Below the pieces are notes generated by a model. The model saw only the letters and a list, made by a program, of their open reading frames with translations. It did not search any database and was not told the DNA's origin. Position numbers and translations under genes: made by a program. Shown in pieces: positions 46,400 to 59,304 of a stretch of DNA of 64,000 nt (position 1 is the first letter of the stretch; each line of letters opens with the position of its first letter). The DNA is taken from contig JARYHS010008074.1 in the NCBI GenBank assembly GCA_031002005.1, positions 273,421,930 to 273,485,929 of the forward strand, given 5' to 3'. This DNA comes from Vandiemenella viatica. Taxonomy: Eukaryota > Arthropoda > Insecta > Orthoptera > Morabidae.

Positions 46400-46600
46400 C
46401 TTATAAAGTGAAGGGAAGCTGTAAACAAATAGTTTTCACATCTAATCTATTACGTACTTCACAAAGATAAGTTAGTATTATCAAGAAGCACTTTGTTGAT
46501 AGTTACTAATATTTCTTTCATATCAAATGTTAATTACAATTTTTAATATCATGTTATTCACATCTTTTCTCAGTCTAAATACTATAATTCAAATACAGAA

Positions 46601-46606
46601 AATAAA
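46601..46606 (+). promoter_or_regulatory. Possible CFAP300 polyadenylation signal
   Basis: AATAAA within an A-rich run about 200 bases after the CFAP300 stop codon. It lies inside the duplicated segment (equivalent about 61 in copy A). Confidence 0.45.
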
Positions 46607-46988
46607 AAAAAAAAACAATAATTGAGTCTAATCACTTTTCATGTCCCCCAAAGCCATTATCATCATTATTTTGAGCATTTTGTCCGGCTGTCTCCTGAAG
46701 AATTTAGGACACAGGATAATGTAAGCATTGAATCAATTCGTTCAAAAATTCACACAAATTTTGCATTCAACACTTGTCAAGTTGAGAATATGTTGATTCT
46801 TCTTGTATAGTTTCAAAAACTAATTTTATGAACTTTTTTGCAGAAATTTTCCTTCATATTCGACAAAAATCTGATGAAAACACTTTTAAGTTTGACTGAG
46901 ATATGATGAGGCACGATTAAATGACAATCACTCAAGCAGGCAAATATAGCACTGATATGCTTAGAAATTAGTAATCAAGTATAGCCAA

Positions 46989-47699
46989 ATGATCCAAGCG
47001 GACAAAAGCATCATATTAACGGACTCCATGAGTGTCTTAAAACGGCTACATAACAACACGTGGAATTATCACCTCCCGATGACGATCTTAGAAATTAGGA
47101 AACAAATAAAAAGCAGTAAAGAACGGGGAATCACTACCTACCTGCTATGGGTTCCAGCTCACAAAGGTATAAAATACAATGAACAAGTGGATACTTTAGC
47201 AAAACAGGCCATCCTCAACGGATTTAAAGATGGTATGAACCTCCCGACGTCAGATATAATTCACACATTCAAAAAACGAGCCAAAGAAAAATGGCAAGAA
47301 GAATGGAGAACATCTCTAACCACCAAAGCATCGCACTATGGAAGCATCCAACCAATTATTCCACCTCAACCTTGGTTTTATAAATGGATCACAAGCAGAC
47401 GACTAACAACAATGATTTCCAGGCTGCGGTTCAACCACGGAAGATTTCCCAGCCACCTCTATCGACTAGGTCTGAGAGAATCTCCTCTCTGTGATTGTTC
47501 AGATCAGACTATAGGAGACACCAACCACATTATATTTTCCTGTAGAAAATTTAAACGGGCCCAGGATACCATGATCAAGGATTTAGTCAACATAGGAATC
47601 CCTCTTCCTACCAACCTAATCCTACTCCTAGTTAGCGATGACAAAGCAGTGTACAACAGCCTTATTAGATTCCTAAAAAATGGAAATATAGAAATCTAA
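46989..47699 (+). pseudogene. LINE ORF2 C-terminus: RNase H and CCHC zinc motif
   Basis: An open 236-codon frame, truncated at the start. RNase H residues are seen in ILTDSMSVLKRL (Asp), LLWVPAHKGIKYNEQVDTLA (His and final Asp), and the Glu block before the truncation is missing. The C-terminal zinc motif CDCSDQTIGDTNHIIFSC (about 47490-47545) is the C-x-C-x9-H-x4-C form common in I/LOA/R1-type LINEs that keep an RNase H. The frame is undamaged, so the insertion is young. Confidence 0.9.
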
Positions 47700-47739
47700 G
47701 ACCTCATCATCAAAAAATAAAAATGTCAATAAGCATAAA

Positions 47740-48275
47740 ATGAATTGTATAAACGACTACAACGATTCTGTTTTATTCCTTAAAGATTACGAGTAGAAAA
47801 GTGTGACTTAAAATTGTCATCAGTATAATAAAAATTGTAAGTAGCCTAAGTACAACTATAATTAGCATAAGCAAGATTGTAAATAGTATAATCAAACCTG
47901 TCAATAATTAAGCATAATGTATTATCTTACAATTCACGGATGTATGGTCATATAACCGAACGTGAACAAAAGAAAATAATAATTTAGACGCATGAATACC
48001 AATGTCGGTATTGCCTCACGTATACCTGCAATATGACTTGAAAACGAATTGTATCAACTGCTACTGCGATTCGGCTTTATACCTGAAAGTCTTTAATTAC
48101 GTTTAGATAAATTCTATTTAAAATTGTAACCAATATAATCAAAATTGTAAGTAGCATAAGTATAACGATAATTAACAGATGCAATATAATAATGAGTACA
48201 ATCAAACATGTTATTAGTTAACGATAATGAATCATGTTACAAGTGATGGCTGTATGGTTACATAACCGAATGTCA
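47740..48275 (+). repeat. Imperfect tandem duplication in the LINE 3' UTR
   Basis: Two units with about 299-base spacing share the phrases aattgtat.aac.actac, aattgtaagtag.(c)taagta and gtatggt.a.ataaccgaa. The second ends directly in the aata-rich tail. Confidence 0.75.
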
Positions 48276-48310
48276 ATAAATAAATAAATAAATAAATAAA
48301 AAAAAAAAAA

Positions 48311-51300
48311 ATATCTCACTGTTTTGGTAATTATTGATTTGCAAGACATTTCAGATATGATATTTTCTTCTTTCAGCTGATTAGCTTTACAATTTAATAA
48401 CTGGCAATTCGCAGCTTTGACAGAGATGGCGAAATGCTTAACAATTCGAAAACTCTGTCTCTAGGTCAGAAGAACACACAAAATTAGTTTAATGGCAATT
48501 TGTATAGCATGTAAGATTTATTGTTGTTACTTATTTATAGTTGTTATAGCTGTTGATTTATATCCATTAAGCTATTTAAGATCTGTATTGACCATTAGAA
48601 GTCCTGCATACAAGCCATCTACAAAAGATAGTGTCCACCAATCTTCTTCTTCTTCCTCACCACCTTTTCCCAAAATTTTGCTGTTAGCTGTCTTTGAGAA
48701 GATTGGAGCTATAATCTTATAGTCACATGGCCTTGCTGATGCATTTATATCTGCTGCCAGTTTTTACTAAGGGCTAATGGTGGAAGTGAAGTGTTGCCAT
48801 CTGTATGTATGTAAAACTCTGAACTGTATTCAGCACATGATAAGTATGTTTTTTTGTTTGTAAATTTGTATTTTATATTCACTTTGATGGATGTGTAAAA
48901 CTGACCAACAATGCAATCAGGATAACTAGTACATAGGGGTCTGTGCTCGTGCCTGCTCCATTGTACATCTCTGATCTAGTGTTTGGTGGATTAGCGCACT
49001 GAGTCACACTGGTGGGTAAGATAGAATCCATCAATATTTACAAAAAAATCATTTAAGATAAAAGAGAAACACACTTCACATATATAGAGTATTATGCACA
49101 ACTAAAGTAGCAATGGAATTCAATATTTATTCCTATTTCTTTATTTGTAATTATAACATTGGCTACACAACAACAACAAAAACCTTCCCCTGTTTCTTTT
49201 TCAAAGAGGCTATATGCAAAACATTATGTTTGGATCATAGCTGTATCGCGAGAACCAAATGGATCGAGGAATCTCTGGAAAATGCAGAGCATATTTACAA
49301 AATTAATAATTTGATATTTTTCTTTATAATATCCATATAAGGCTCATAACCTAACAAACATCACCAAGTAACTATATTTGACAATAAAGATCAGTTTTAT
49401 GGATGTGGGACAATTCATTGAAATAATAAAAAGCAAAACTAGTATGATATGTGCACACCATCGTAAGAAATTTCATTCAAATAATATCATTATTCCATGA
49501 GTAGTTCTCATATCCACAAAAATCAATCAAACTGAAAGTTTAGCTTGTATACAGAAAATATTCATGGGCGCCGGCAGGATTACTTTAAGGGAGGTGCATC
49601 AGTTTTTTTTATACATTATAAATATATAACACTTATTACTTATTAGCTATGAATACTGAATTCATTGACAAGGTGTTGAACAAATATGGACAACAACCTA
49701 GGGGCCTAAAGTTATTATTCAAACTGTGAATTTAATAATAATTTTTTATTTCTTTATCGTTTTCTGTGTATTTTCGTTCATTGCAGAGGGGTGCAAGTGC
49801 ACCCCCTTTCACCCCCCTCCCGGCACCCATGAAAATATAGGAGAACTTGAACCAACCCGGCAACAGACATACAAAAAGGAAATATAACCTGTTTATTAGT
49901 ACTGTTACTACTGTGAATGTAAATCAAGTTTTACTCTGATACACCAAAAGTTTTATTAGAGAATTAAAAGCTGGTAACAATAAACTTGCATATTTGTACC
50001 ATAAATTTGCTTTCAGTCTTTTTTTAAAAAAATATGAAAAGAACTATGGTAATCCAGTCATCAGGAAATGACATCAGTACATTATACTGTAGGATATCAT
50101 TTGTGCGAGGCGTCGGTATGTACACTCATTACTTTCCACCGGGGCCGAGACGTATTCTGTAGTGTAGGGTTGCAATATGTGGGGCCCTTCTATTTCGAAA
50201 TTGTAAAGAAACTCTATTTTTGGAGGAGAGAGACTAAGATAAAGGCTATCGGTCACTGTATAAGAACGCAATTTCGTTCGTCACTATCATCAAATAATTT
50301 TCGTACAATTATTATAAAAAATTTATTTATATTATTTCTTCTCGATTGTTTCACACCAACAACAATAAACCTTGTATATTTGTTGCAGAAAAATTAAAAA
50401 ACTATTGCGCAGATTTCGATTGGCTTTTCACCATTTTAAAGCTTAGATCAGATCAGAATTGAATTGTTTATTGAATGAATTGAATTTTATTTGATCCATG
50501 AAGTCATAATTTATGACATAGGACAAGTCATCAGTAATTACAATAAGCATTACAATATAATTTTTTTACACAATTCAGGATTACATATCATTATTATAAT
50601 TATCATACTTAAAATTGCACAGTCAATACAAGCAGCATATGAAATACATATGTTCAACTGAAGTTAAATTAATATTTCAATGTTTTACAAGTTACAATAC
50701 AAAATAATTTAATCATGTTTGTTCATTTCTCGATGGTTCATATATTCATTGACACTATAGAAGCTATTGACCAATAAAAATTTTTTTAGCTTATATTTAA
50801 AATTATGTAAATTTGATATTTGTTTTATGTTTTCAGGAAGAGAGTTGTTTCAGTGTTACTTAACATCAGAGCATTAAATGAAATTTTGAACGTCTAGTTT
50901 GATACATCAAAAATACAATACCAACTAAATGTATACATCATACTTACATATTTCTGCCATATTACCGCATGTTCTTTCCTTAAATTTTGAATTATCAGTC
51001 TTTGAATGGGCATATTGAATGCAGATGGCGCGCAAGTAACATACGTAAATTAATTTTAATGATATAATGAAAAAAAAAGTTCTGAGAGCTTTTTGGTTCT
51101 TGATGCTATGATATCTGATCGTACAGCTATATACAGTTCCCTGTTACAATTAAGTATTGAATATCTGATTGATTTTAACAAGAAAGTGAATAGTTTATAA
51201 CCATTAGTGACGACATCATAAACAGTTTAGGAAAATAGTTCCAGATAATTGTTATTCAGTTGAATCTTTTTTGGTAGTACTGCAGATCGCGACACATTCT

Positions 51301-51530
51301 GCATTATATATGTTTCAGTTTTTCTATAATTTAACATTTATGTATTTTACAATAATTGAAAAATAAATTAATTATGAATTATGTTATTCAGTTATCCATT
51401 TTTGATATTTTTGTAATTCATTTTTGAGACATTTTGTCTTTTCCACATATTCTGAAAAATTATTGTTTCTATTATTCTACATCATGTAGAATAATAGAAA
51501 CAACAATCCACACTCTGCGTTAGTGAGACC
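48311..51530. other. Copy B counterpart of 435-3640; no gene recognised
   Basis: The same noncoding and repeat-derived sequence as in copy A, including the integrase-like scrap near 50150-50280, which is read identically. Confidence 0.6.
49563..49831. mobile_element. MITE (copy B)
   Basis: Counterpart of 1682-1949. The left TSD has one change (aaaatatt instead of aaaatata); the right TSD is unchanged. Confidence 0.75.
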
Positions 51531-51534
51531 CCAG

Positions 51535-52915
51535 AGAGTTCCTTTCCACGTGAGGTATAACTTCAAGAGAGCTGACTGGTGGATGTTCATAGAAATGTTG
51601 GATGCTGCTGTATCTACTATTGAACCAACACCAGAATCATATAACACATTAACTGAAACTGTGAAAAAAATGTTCCAGAAGATTCATCCCCTTTGCTGTT
51701 GACTATCATTTATTCCGGCTCTCACCTCAGATCTAGCTGCCCAGTTCATGGACTATAAATCACTGTTCTCACATGATCCCTTTGGAGAAATGACAGCGTA
51801 AGCTGGCAACCTACTTATCATATCTCTAAGTGCAGCAAAAAGATAACGCTGGAAGAAGACTTTAGAAGAGCTGGATCTGACAAGAGATAGTCACGAGGCA
51901 TGGAGACTATTAAAATGCCTCAACAACAATCCATCGAAGATCACTGCACATTCCAACATCAATGCAGGCCAAATTGCATTTCAGCTACTCATGAACGGGA
52001 TGGAAATTCACAAAAGTATACCATCCAATAAATAAAGAAGAACACATAGAAACAGTAAGGAAGAAATGAACAATATCACCAAGGCCTACAGTAAGGTGGA
52101 GCTGGAAAAGGTTATTCACGAGTGAAAAACAGGGACGTCGGCAGGCCAGGATGACATACGATCAGAACAAATTACGAACTTCGGATATAAAGGCACAGAA
52201 TGGTCCTACAGCTCTTTAACAAACGTATGAGCACATATCAAATTCCGAAGGTGTGGCGGAAGACCAAAGTGATTGACCTGCAGAAACCTGGAAAAAAATG
52301 GAACGATCCCAAAGATTTACACTTACAAAATATTTGAACGATTAATCGTATTCAGCCTGTGATTAATCCAAAACTTATACCACAGCAAGGTGGCTTTCGC
52401 CCTGGTAAAAGTTGTACTAGACAATTTCTGAGTGTAACTCAATTATTAGATGATGAATTTGAGACCCGTAAGGCCACAGCTTGGTCTTTGTGGACCTGTC
52501 CGCACCATACGATTCTGTTAACCACCAACTACTCCTTGACTAGGTCTACAATCTGACAGAGGTCACCGGATTAACCTAGCTCATCGCTACTCTTCTACAG
52601 AATAATAGGTTATTTGTCGACTTTCAAGGACAGCGCAGCCAATGGAGGGTAAAAAAAAAAAGATCTACCTAAAGATAGCGTACTGGACCCAATCCTTTAT
52701 AACATTTATACAAACGATCAGCCATTACACCCAGCCACCAGGAGCTTCTTGTACGCTGATGACCCTGCCCTAGCCTCTCAGAACACAAAACTTGAAGCAG
52801 TAGAAAGAAATTTGTCTGCTGCCCTTGAATGCCTATCAAGCAATTATAGGGAAAATCACTTAAGAACTAACCTGTATAGTGCCAGCCTAGAGCGAGGATT
52901 TAATCATTACCCATT
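51535..52915 (+). pseudogene. Degenerate LINE reverse transcriptase (copy B)
   Basis: Counterpart of 3650-5030, with the same motifs (GGFRPGKSCTRQF, YADDPAL) and the same frame lesions, so it was dead before the duplication. It differs by a few bases, including three extra bases near 51762. Confidence 0.8.
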
Positions 52916-52945
52916 ATGGTCAAAACCCAGGGCACTTTACCCATA

Positions 52946-53468
52946 AAGGCAGCCCCGTGAAGACTCGATCGCCGCCGGCTTCGCGCCTTGTTTGATAAAC
53001 GAGGACGCACACGCACTTATTTAGTAATCGGAGCCGTTCCGAGGTCTTTTTAGGTAACCTTCGCCGCCGGGGATGACGCCCCGTCAGTATAAAGCCCATC
53101 TCAATCACACACTAGGGATCAGTGTGTATCAGTGGTCACTTAACAGCCCAGGACCGGCTGGCTGACACCCCACACTCTCTCCGCTGCGATCCAAAGTAAG
53201 CAGATCTATTGTATTATTATCTATTGTACACAGAAGCTTCTAAAGATATGCGCTGTTTTGGCTGAACACCCTTCAGGAGGAAGGTTGCTAATAAACTGCT
53301 CGTAGCTACAAATTGACTGATTTACTCTATCATTTCCGCTCCCTAGCCATTTGTACTAAGCTGTATGGCCCATACCGCACGGGGGGCAAGCTGGTATAGT
53401 AATAATATCTTCTGTAGAGGTGGTTTGAGATCCTATGTTGGAACAGGACCACAACGGTAGAAAATAAT
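52946..53468 (+). repeat. Probable 5' LTR of the decayed Gypsy element (copy B)
   Basis: Counterpart of 5060-5520, but it keeps about 65 bases (53299-53362) that copy A lacks. It is followed by the same tggtgtcagctc primer-site-like sequence. Confidence 0.4.
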
Positions 53469-53792
53469 TGGTGTCAGCTCTGTGGTCCAACACCATGATA
53501 ATAGAGAAATTTAGCGGCAATTGGAAGAAATTAGAGTTGTTAACTGCAAATACGAGCAGACAGTGTAAATCAGCTGGGATGGCAGTGGCGGAGTGAGAAA
53601 TGGTGGGAGTAGCAGAATAAAAGCTGACAAACAAGTGAACAGCCAGTGGTTGCATAACTGGGGAGTCAGCGAGTGCACTGAAGTCACGCGGAAAGTAGTA
53701 AACATGGAGGAAGTAGAAGTTAATCCAAAGATGGGTACTGCAGGGAAGGCAGAAGGGCCCCGAAAAATAGAAACAACAGAGGATGCCGGGAA

Positions 53793-55620
53793 TCTTATAT
53801 CTTTAAACGAGCAATTCTTGTATATATATATATATATATATATATTTCGGATTTCGGAAACGGCTGTGACGATTTGGATGAAATTTGGTATTTAGATAAT
53901 GTTTTGACTTTTAAGATTACCTGAATAGTTGTCTTCCCTACTAAAAAGCGAGTTTACAAAATATGAACAATTTTGTCACTCCGTATATCGAAAACGGCAC
54001 TAGCGCCATCTCGTAGACAATTCAGGTACCAGAAAGCCTACAAATAGAGTTTATTTGATTCCAAAGAATAAGTAAACGAACAGTTCTTGTATACTGGCTG
54101 ACCCGTGGAAATATTAGCACTGCAAGTTCAATTGTAAAACATTTAAAAAGAAAGATAATTAAAAATTTATCAATGGTTTTATCAGAGGTGATAACTTTAC
54201 AGGAACTTCTTTGAAATTAATATTACCGGTACCAGTTATAAAGTAATCATCGTTTACTTTTTGACTATAAATAGTGGTTGTTAGTTAGCCATTAAATACT
54301 ACCACCTTAATTATAAAACATCTTTCGATTTCTGTTCAATATACAAGATTTCGAGTAGAGTTTGATAATAAAGTGCATAATTAAATATTAATACATCTAC
54401 AAATTCCTGAAAAGCCGCGTGCGAGTGCACATACGAAAAAACGGGTTCTGATAAATAGAATCTTGCCTTTTGAATCGTCTGACCTTGTGCTTTATTGTTT
54501 ATAACGAAGGTTACTTCTTATGGGAATTGTTTTATTATCATTTTGAAATGCTGATCAGAAGATGTGAGATTACTGCGAGGTATGAGCATAGTTTTATCGG
54601 AGTGAATAAATATAGCACAGATGATGTTCTATTGACGTCACAACCTGATGATGAATTCTCATAGTACTCGATGAAACATATCGAAAAGAAATAATAAATT
54701 TTCCTGGTTTTCGAGATATAACATGTCAAAAATCAGTTATGGGTATAGTTCCTTGTGCTTTTGGCGACGTTTCTTTTGGTCCAGGCCGTATTTCAACCTA
54801 ACAAAAACCACTAGGTACAAAATAAAACATTGAAAGTACATTTCCACCATATAGACATAGTGCTTTTGGTGGATTTTTTTCTGGTGCAGGACGGATCTAA
54901 TCCTAACCTCTTCACTTTTGAGATATAATATCCCCAGAACTAAGTGAGATATCAGAAAAATTCCTTATTTTCGATTTGTCTCCACGAGTTTCATACGAAT
55001 TCACCATCAAACTTGGCTATGGCGAAATTTGTCTTCTGGTTCAGGTCGCATTTCAACCAACCACGTCAATTTTGAGATACGATATCTCGAGAACTAAGCG
55101 AAATATTTAAAAAAAATATATTTTTTACCTTCAATTTTTCTCGTCGAGTTACATAAGAATCCATCATCAAGGGTTATCGTAGAATCCTTTGAATTACCAC
55201 AAATCTCGCACCATTAATTAATACCAAACTGGCATTAAAATTTCTGTTTAACATATTAATAGATTTTTTTTTTTCTTAAAGTAATTTGTGAGGCCGTCTC
55301 GGAAATGGATCTAGCGATTTTGATGAAATTTCGCATGTAGATAACGTTTTGATTTTCAAGTTTTTAACACGATTTTTTTAAAAAAAAAAAAAAGGAGCAA
55401 CTTTTGTATTTGGTTTCTCGAAAACGGCTCTAACCTCGTACGTAGAAGTTTCAGGTACCAGTAAGCCTACTGATGTTAGTTAAACTTCTCTTTGGTTAAC
55501 TGTGCACCTCAAAACGCCTAGGAAGCCTTCAAGCCTTACACTTTAATCAAACTTTACTCGAAATCTTGGATACTGAACAGAAATCGAAAGATACCGAGCG
55601 AAGATCGGTCACCCAGGTAC
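53793..55620 (+). mobile_element. Helitron (copy 2), inserted in copy B only
   Basis: It starts TCTTATATCTTTAAACGAGC and ends CACCCAGGTAC with the same hairpin (ccgagcgaagatcgg) as the copy at 12515. Copy A gives the empty site: gccgggaa joined directly to tttaagttt, so the insertion lies exactly between A and T with no TSD, as Helitrons do. It is 1828 bp, about 270 bp more than copy 1, because it keeps a segment (about 54307-54578) that contains an antisense helicase piece. No Rep (HUH) domain is present. Confidence 0.95.
54384..54625 (-). pseudogene. Helitron (Pif1-like) helicase C-terminal fragment, antisense in the element
   Basis: The minus strand reads DKTMLIPRSNLTSSDQHFK, then IIKQFP, a stop, VTFVINNKAQGQTIQKARFYL and SEPVFSYVHSH. 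This follows the order of the end of the Helitron helicase: the LIPRI block, the SSDxPFxFKRxQFP block, the INKAQGQT helicase motif VI and the PEPVFSHGQ block. One in-frame stop interrupts it. It runs opposite to the element's TC-to-hairpin orientation, whereas the helicase of an autonomous Helitron runs with it. Copy 1 keeps only the first dozen or so residues (about 13010-13055). Confidence 0.85.
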
Positions 55621-56234
55621 TTTAAGTTTAACAGAGGCGCTTAAATTGATACCGCAGACATTTGACGGAAACAAGGCATAACATTGGGAGTTTATAGACA
55701 ATTGTGATGTAGCAATGGATCTAATATCCCCTACAGACAGAGAGGTCTGCCAGTTAAATGCTTTCGTCAAAAATTGTTGGTTCGGCCAGGAGTAAATTGA
55801 GAATCAGAGACAGAGTAACAACGTGGCCAGAGGTGAGGGCGGTATTAATAGAGAATTACGGATGTCGGCGCACAATTGATTACTATGCATATTCTCCTTT
55901 CAGCAGTAAACAGGAGGCAGGAGAAAGAGTGTTAGATTGGACTTCTCGGATTGATAAAAAGCAATATGAATTAAGGGCTAGTGGACCGGGGAATGGCACA
56001 AGTGGTAGTAGATGTTCACAGGGTGGAGTGTAATTATAGCCATTCGAGTCAGTGTGATAAATGTGATGGAAACGGTCAAAAGGGAGACCTAAGTCGGGAT
56101 TATTCAGGGTTGAACATAGAGAAAAAGGAGTAAAACTACGAACAGGCATAGGTGAGCAGCCATCCTATGCCTGTAAAGGTAATGTATTTGCATTCATTCG
56201 GCTGCAGTAAGGAAAACGAAACGGTAGGAATAAG

Positions 56235-57750
56235 TTGCGAAGAAGGCAAAACTAGTACTCTAACATTTTTGGTGGACACAAGCTCACAGCTGTCCTTAGT
56301 AAGGAAAGCCGCTCTCAAGGAGGGGGTCAATATAAACTGACGTAAGGCTCTAAGCATCATAGGACTTGGTGAGGAATCATGGGAGACACTGGGCACAGTA
56401 CGATTAGAATTACAGGTGAGTAAAGTGCATAAGCTTAATCATGAGTGGAATGTGATACAGAGGTCGGTAAAATTACCTACTCACGGTATACTGGGGCGAG
56501 ACATGTTGGAGGAACATAAGGCGATAGTTGATTACGCCACCCAGCAGGTAAGGTTGGGCGGAACTTGGTTACCTTTAGAAAAAAGAAAAGAAGAAGAGCA
56601 CAGACGAATCAGCCTAGGCGAAAAAGATGTTTCACAGCAAGAAAAAGCTAGTGGTACTCAATGAATAAAGTTAGGGACCCGACAGGAGCGAGTGTTAGTG
56701 ATTGCAATAGAGGGTTGTCAGAATGGTACAGCCGTCATTGCGAAAAGTGACGTCTATTCGGTAGTGTACTCACTGGAGGCACTTATTAGTGTTGTGGGAG
56801 GAAAAACGCCAATATCAATGGTCAACACCAATCAGGGAGAAGTCATGTTTCCCTGTCCAAAAATGAAAGTGGAAGTTTTCGACGATAGAGAAGTAGCAGT
56901 AGTATGGCGGGTTGAAATAAACATGCCCAATTTGGCAGCAGAGAGGTTGAAAATTCTAAAACAAAAACTGCAGGTGGACCACTTAAATACAGAAGAAAGA
57001 GATGATGTTATCGAGTTATGCGCTGCATACAACGACATTTTCCATTTGCCGGGGACAAATTAAAATTTACAACTATACTACAACACGAGATAGTTCTGAA
57101 ACCAGAAGATGAAGGTCGGATAATAAATGTAAGACCATGTCGCATCCTCCAAGTACAGAAAGAAGTATTGAAGATGGAAGTGGATAAGTTACAGGCAGAC
57201 GGTATAATTAAAGAAAGTCTTAGTCCGTGGAATTTTCCTCTCCTTTTGCTACCGTAAAAACCCGATGCAAGCGGGCAGAAACGTTGGAGAATAGTAGTGG
57301 AATATAGAAAACATAACGACATAACAGTAGGGCATGTGTATCCTTTACCTCTAATCACAAACATACTGGATCAGCTAGGGAACGCGAAATATTTTACTAC
57401 GCTAGGCCTCTCGCATGGGTACTATCAGGTACTATTAGAACCAAAGTCACGAGAGAAGACAGCTTTTAGCAGTTTCCATGGACATTATGAGTTCACAAGG
57501 TTAAGTATGGGATTAAAGACAGGGCCAGCCTGCTTCCGAAGATTAATGAATACGGTGGTGGCGGGCCTTTAAGACGAAAAAGCACTAATCTATCTACATG
57601 ATGTAGTGGTCCACGCATCTACTTTAGAAGAACACAATAAACGGTTGGCCCAGGTTTTTGACAGGCTCAGGCAGCATAATTTGAAGCTGCAAGTTGACTA
57701 ATGTTCTTTCTTGTGAAGAGAATTAGCATACTTAGGGAACGTTATTTCCA
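56235..57750 (+). pseudogene. Gypsy protease and reverse transcriptase relic (copy B)
   Basis: Counterpart of 6460-7975. It has the same substituted protease (LVDTSS) and RT box (YLHDVVV). It differs in having lost one G near 57052, an intact A-run near 57205, and a stop codon in LLLLP* (about 57255) that copy A does not have. Confidence 0.85.
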
Positions 57751-57753
57751 CTG

Positions 57754-58359
57754 ATGGAGTCTAGTAATATTGCTCTTGGCATTGCCGAAATTCTTGTTAG
57801 TGATTGTGGGATTCAATTTTTGAGCGATACGCTCAAAAAGGTATGTAAGTTATTGCGGGTTTCTCGGGTAACAACCTCAGCATTTCGGCCTCAATCCAAT
57901 GGGGTCTTTGAACAGACACATCGCACCCTTGCGGAATACTTACGTCATTTTATTAATTGGGAGCAGCATAATTGGAATGAATATCTGCCCTACGCAGTAT
58001 TTATCCATAATACCACCCCTCACTGTACCACGAGCCACGTTCCTCATAGTCTCTTTTTCGGGCGGCCTGTAAATTTACCAGGGATCTTACAGAGGGAGAG
58101 TACAATTATGACGATTTCGCCGCAGAATTTAGGAACAGACTGCAGCAGGCACATGAGTGCACGAGACATCATACGAGCACGTGTTGGAATTGGGGGAGAA
58201 GAATGCCGTGCGCTGGAGCAAGGTCTCACTTGGCACGTAGATAGTATTAGGAAGTCTCAGGAACTCTTCGCACAAATAACCAGACATAACACACGCACAA
58301 AGCAAGGTCTCCCAAATATAGTAGGTACTACCATGGTCATTTTAATCCGAACGACCTGA
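57754..58359 (+). pseudogene. Gypsy integrase fragment (copy B)
   Basis: Counterpart of 7978-8583: a 201-codon open frame with SDCGIQF and RPQSNGVFEQTHRTL, differing by a handful of residues. It has the same RT-integrase deletion junction. Confidence 0.85.
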
Positions 58360-59159
58360 ATTGCACATCGCTACATTTCCTCCTGGGACTTATTCAACCC
58401 ATTATACACATCTACCAAGACAGTACTATACCCAGTAGGTGGTACATTCACGTTAGTATCCAAAATTGAGACTCAACCACCTCACAAAAAAACGTGACAT
58501 ATTTTAACATATTCGTTATACAAACGAAAATATGAATTATATTTCGTTAATAAAAGAGTTATGCAGACATTAAATGCACTTGGTTTAGGTTTTTTTAAAA
58601 AAACATTTAGGAGAAATTGGTGCTCCTACAGAACATAAGAAGTTATTGTTTTCAAACAAAATGTTAATTTTGAACAAACGCTAGGATCAAAAGAAAGGAA
58701 TACCAATCATATTTCACTTAAAATAATTTGATATTAATGACAAAATCAATATTTTCGATGTATAACTATTCTGGACATACATGGCTATAAGTGAGAACGT
58801 TGAAAAATAACCACAGATTTTTTAAGTTAGTTAATATTGCGGTGTGCTATTAAGACATGTTGTTCTTTTAGTACTACATTTAAACTTATTTTAGAAACAC
58901 GCGGAAAAACTTAACTAAATTACTGTCGTCAAATTACATGTCGTCAACGCAGTTTCAGTTGACAGTATTTTAGCGTCAAAAAACTTATTTTCACCTACCA
59001 TTAACATCGAAAGCTGCTTAAACAGCACTGAATACTCCTTTTAAAACAAAAGCAAAACACGATAAGGGTTTAATTGATAAAGACACAATTTCACATAGCT
59101 TTGTCACATTTGTGCTTTTAATGGTGTTTAGTAAACAGGCAAAAAATAAAAAAACCAAT
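58360..59159. other. No gene recognised
   Basis: Counterpart of 8584-9379. AT-rich, with no LTR and no coding frame. Confidence 0.6.
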
Positions 59160-59304
59160 ATGGCTTTTTCGCGATTGCGATATTCTGTGGGTGCTGCTAT
59201 TACAACTCAAACGACAGGTGAAACATTGGTTAGCAGTTCTTTCAATAAAAATAATAATAATAAACTACTGGTGAATATTCAAGGACGTGCACCGGAAACG
59301 TTAG
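59160..59304 (+). other. Candidate short coding exon, unrecognised (copy B)
   Basis: Counterpart of 9380-9527, with one fewer Asn codon and an intact frame and donor (ttag|gtaact). No downstream exon that continues it was recognised in 59364-64000. Confidence 0.25.

Larger units (their letters stand above)
46978..48310 (+). mobile_element. 5'-truncated LINE insertion present only in copy B
   Basis: Copy A reads gtaatcatatctcact across the site. In copy B the same flanks are separated by about 1.33 kb. The insert is the 3' end of a LINE: RNase H, C-terminal zinc motif, about 600 bases of 3' UTR and an aataaataaa/poly-A tail. At most one base of overlap is seen at the junctions, so there is no normal TSD. 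Confidence 0.92.
53511..56035 (+). pseudogene. Gypsy gag relic (copy B), split by a Helitron
   Basis: The gag-like frame runs to 53792, is interrupted by the Helitron (53793-55620), and continues at 55621 with sequence equal to 5851 onward in copy A. The capsid-like part is at 55758-56033. Confidence 0.65.
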
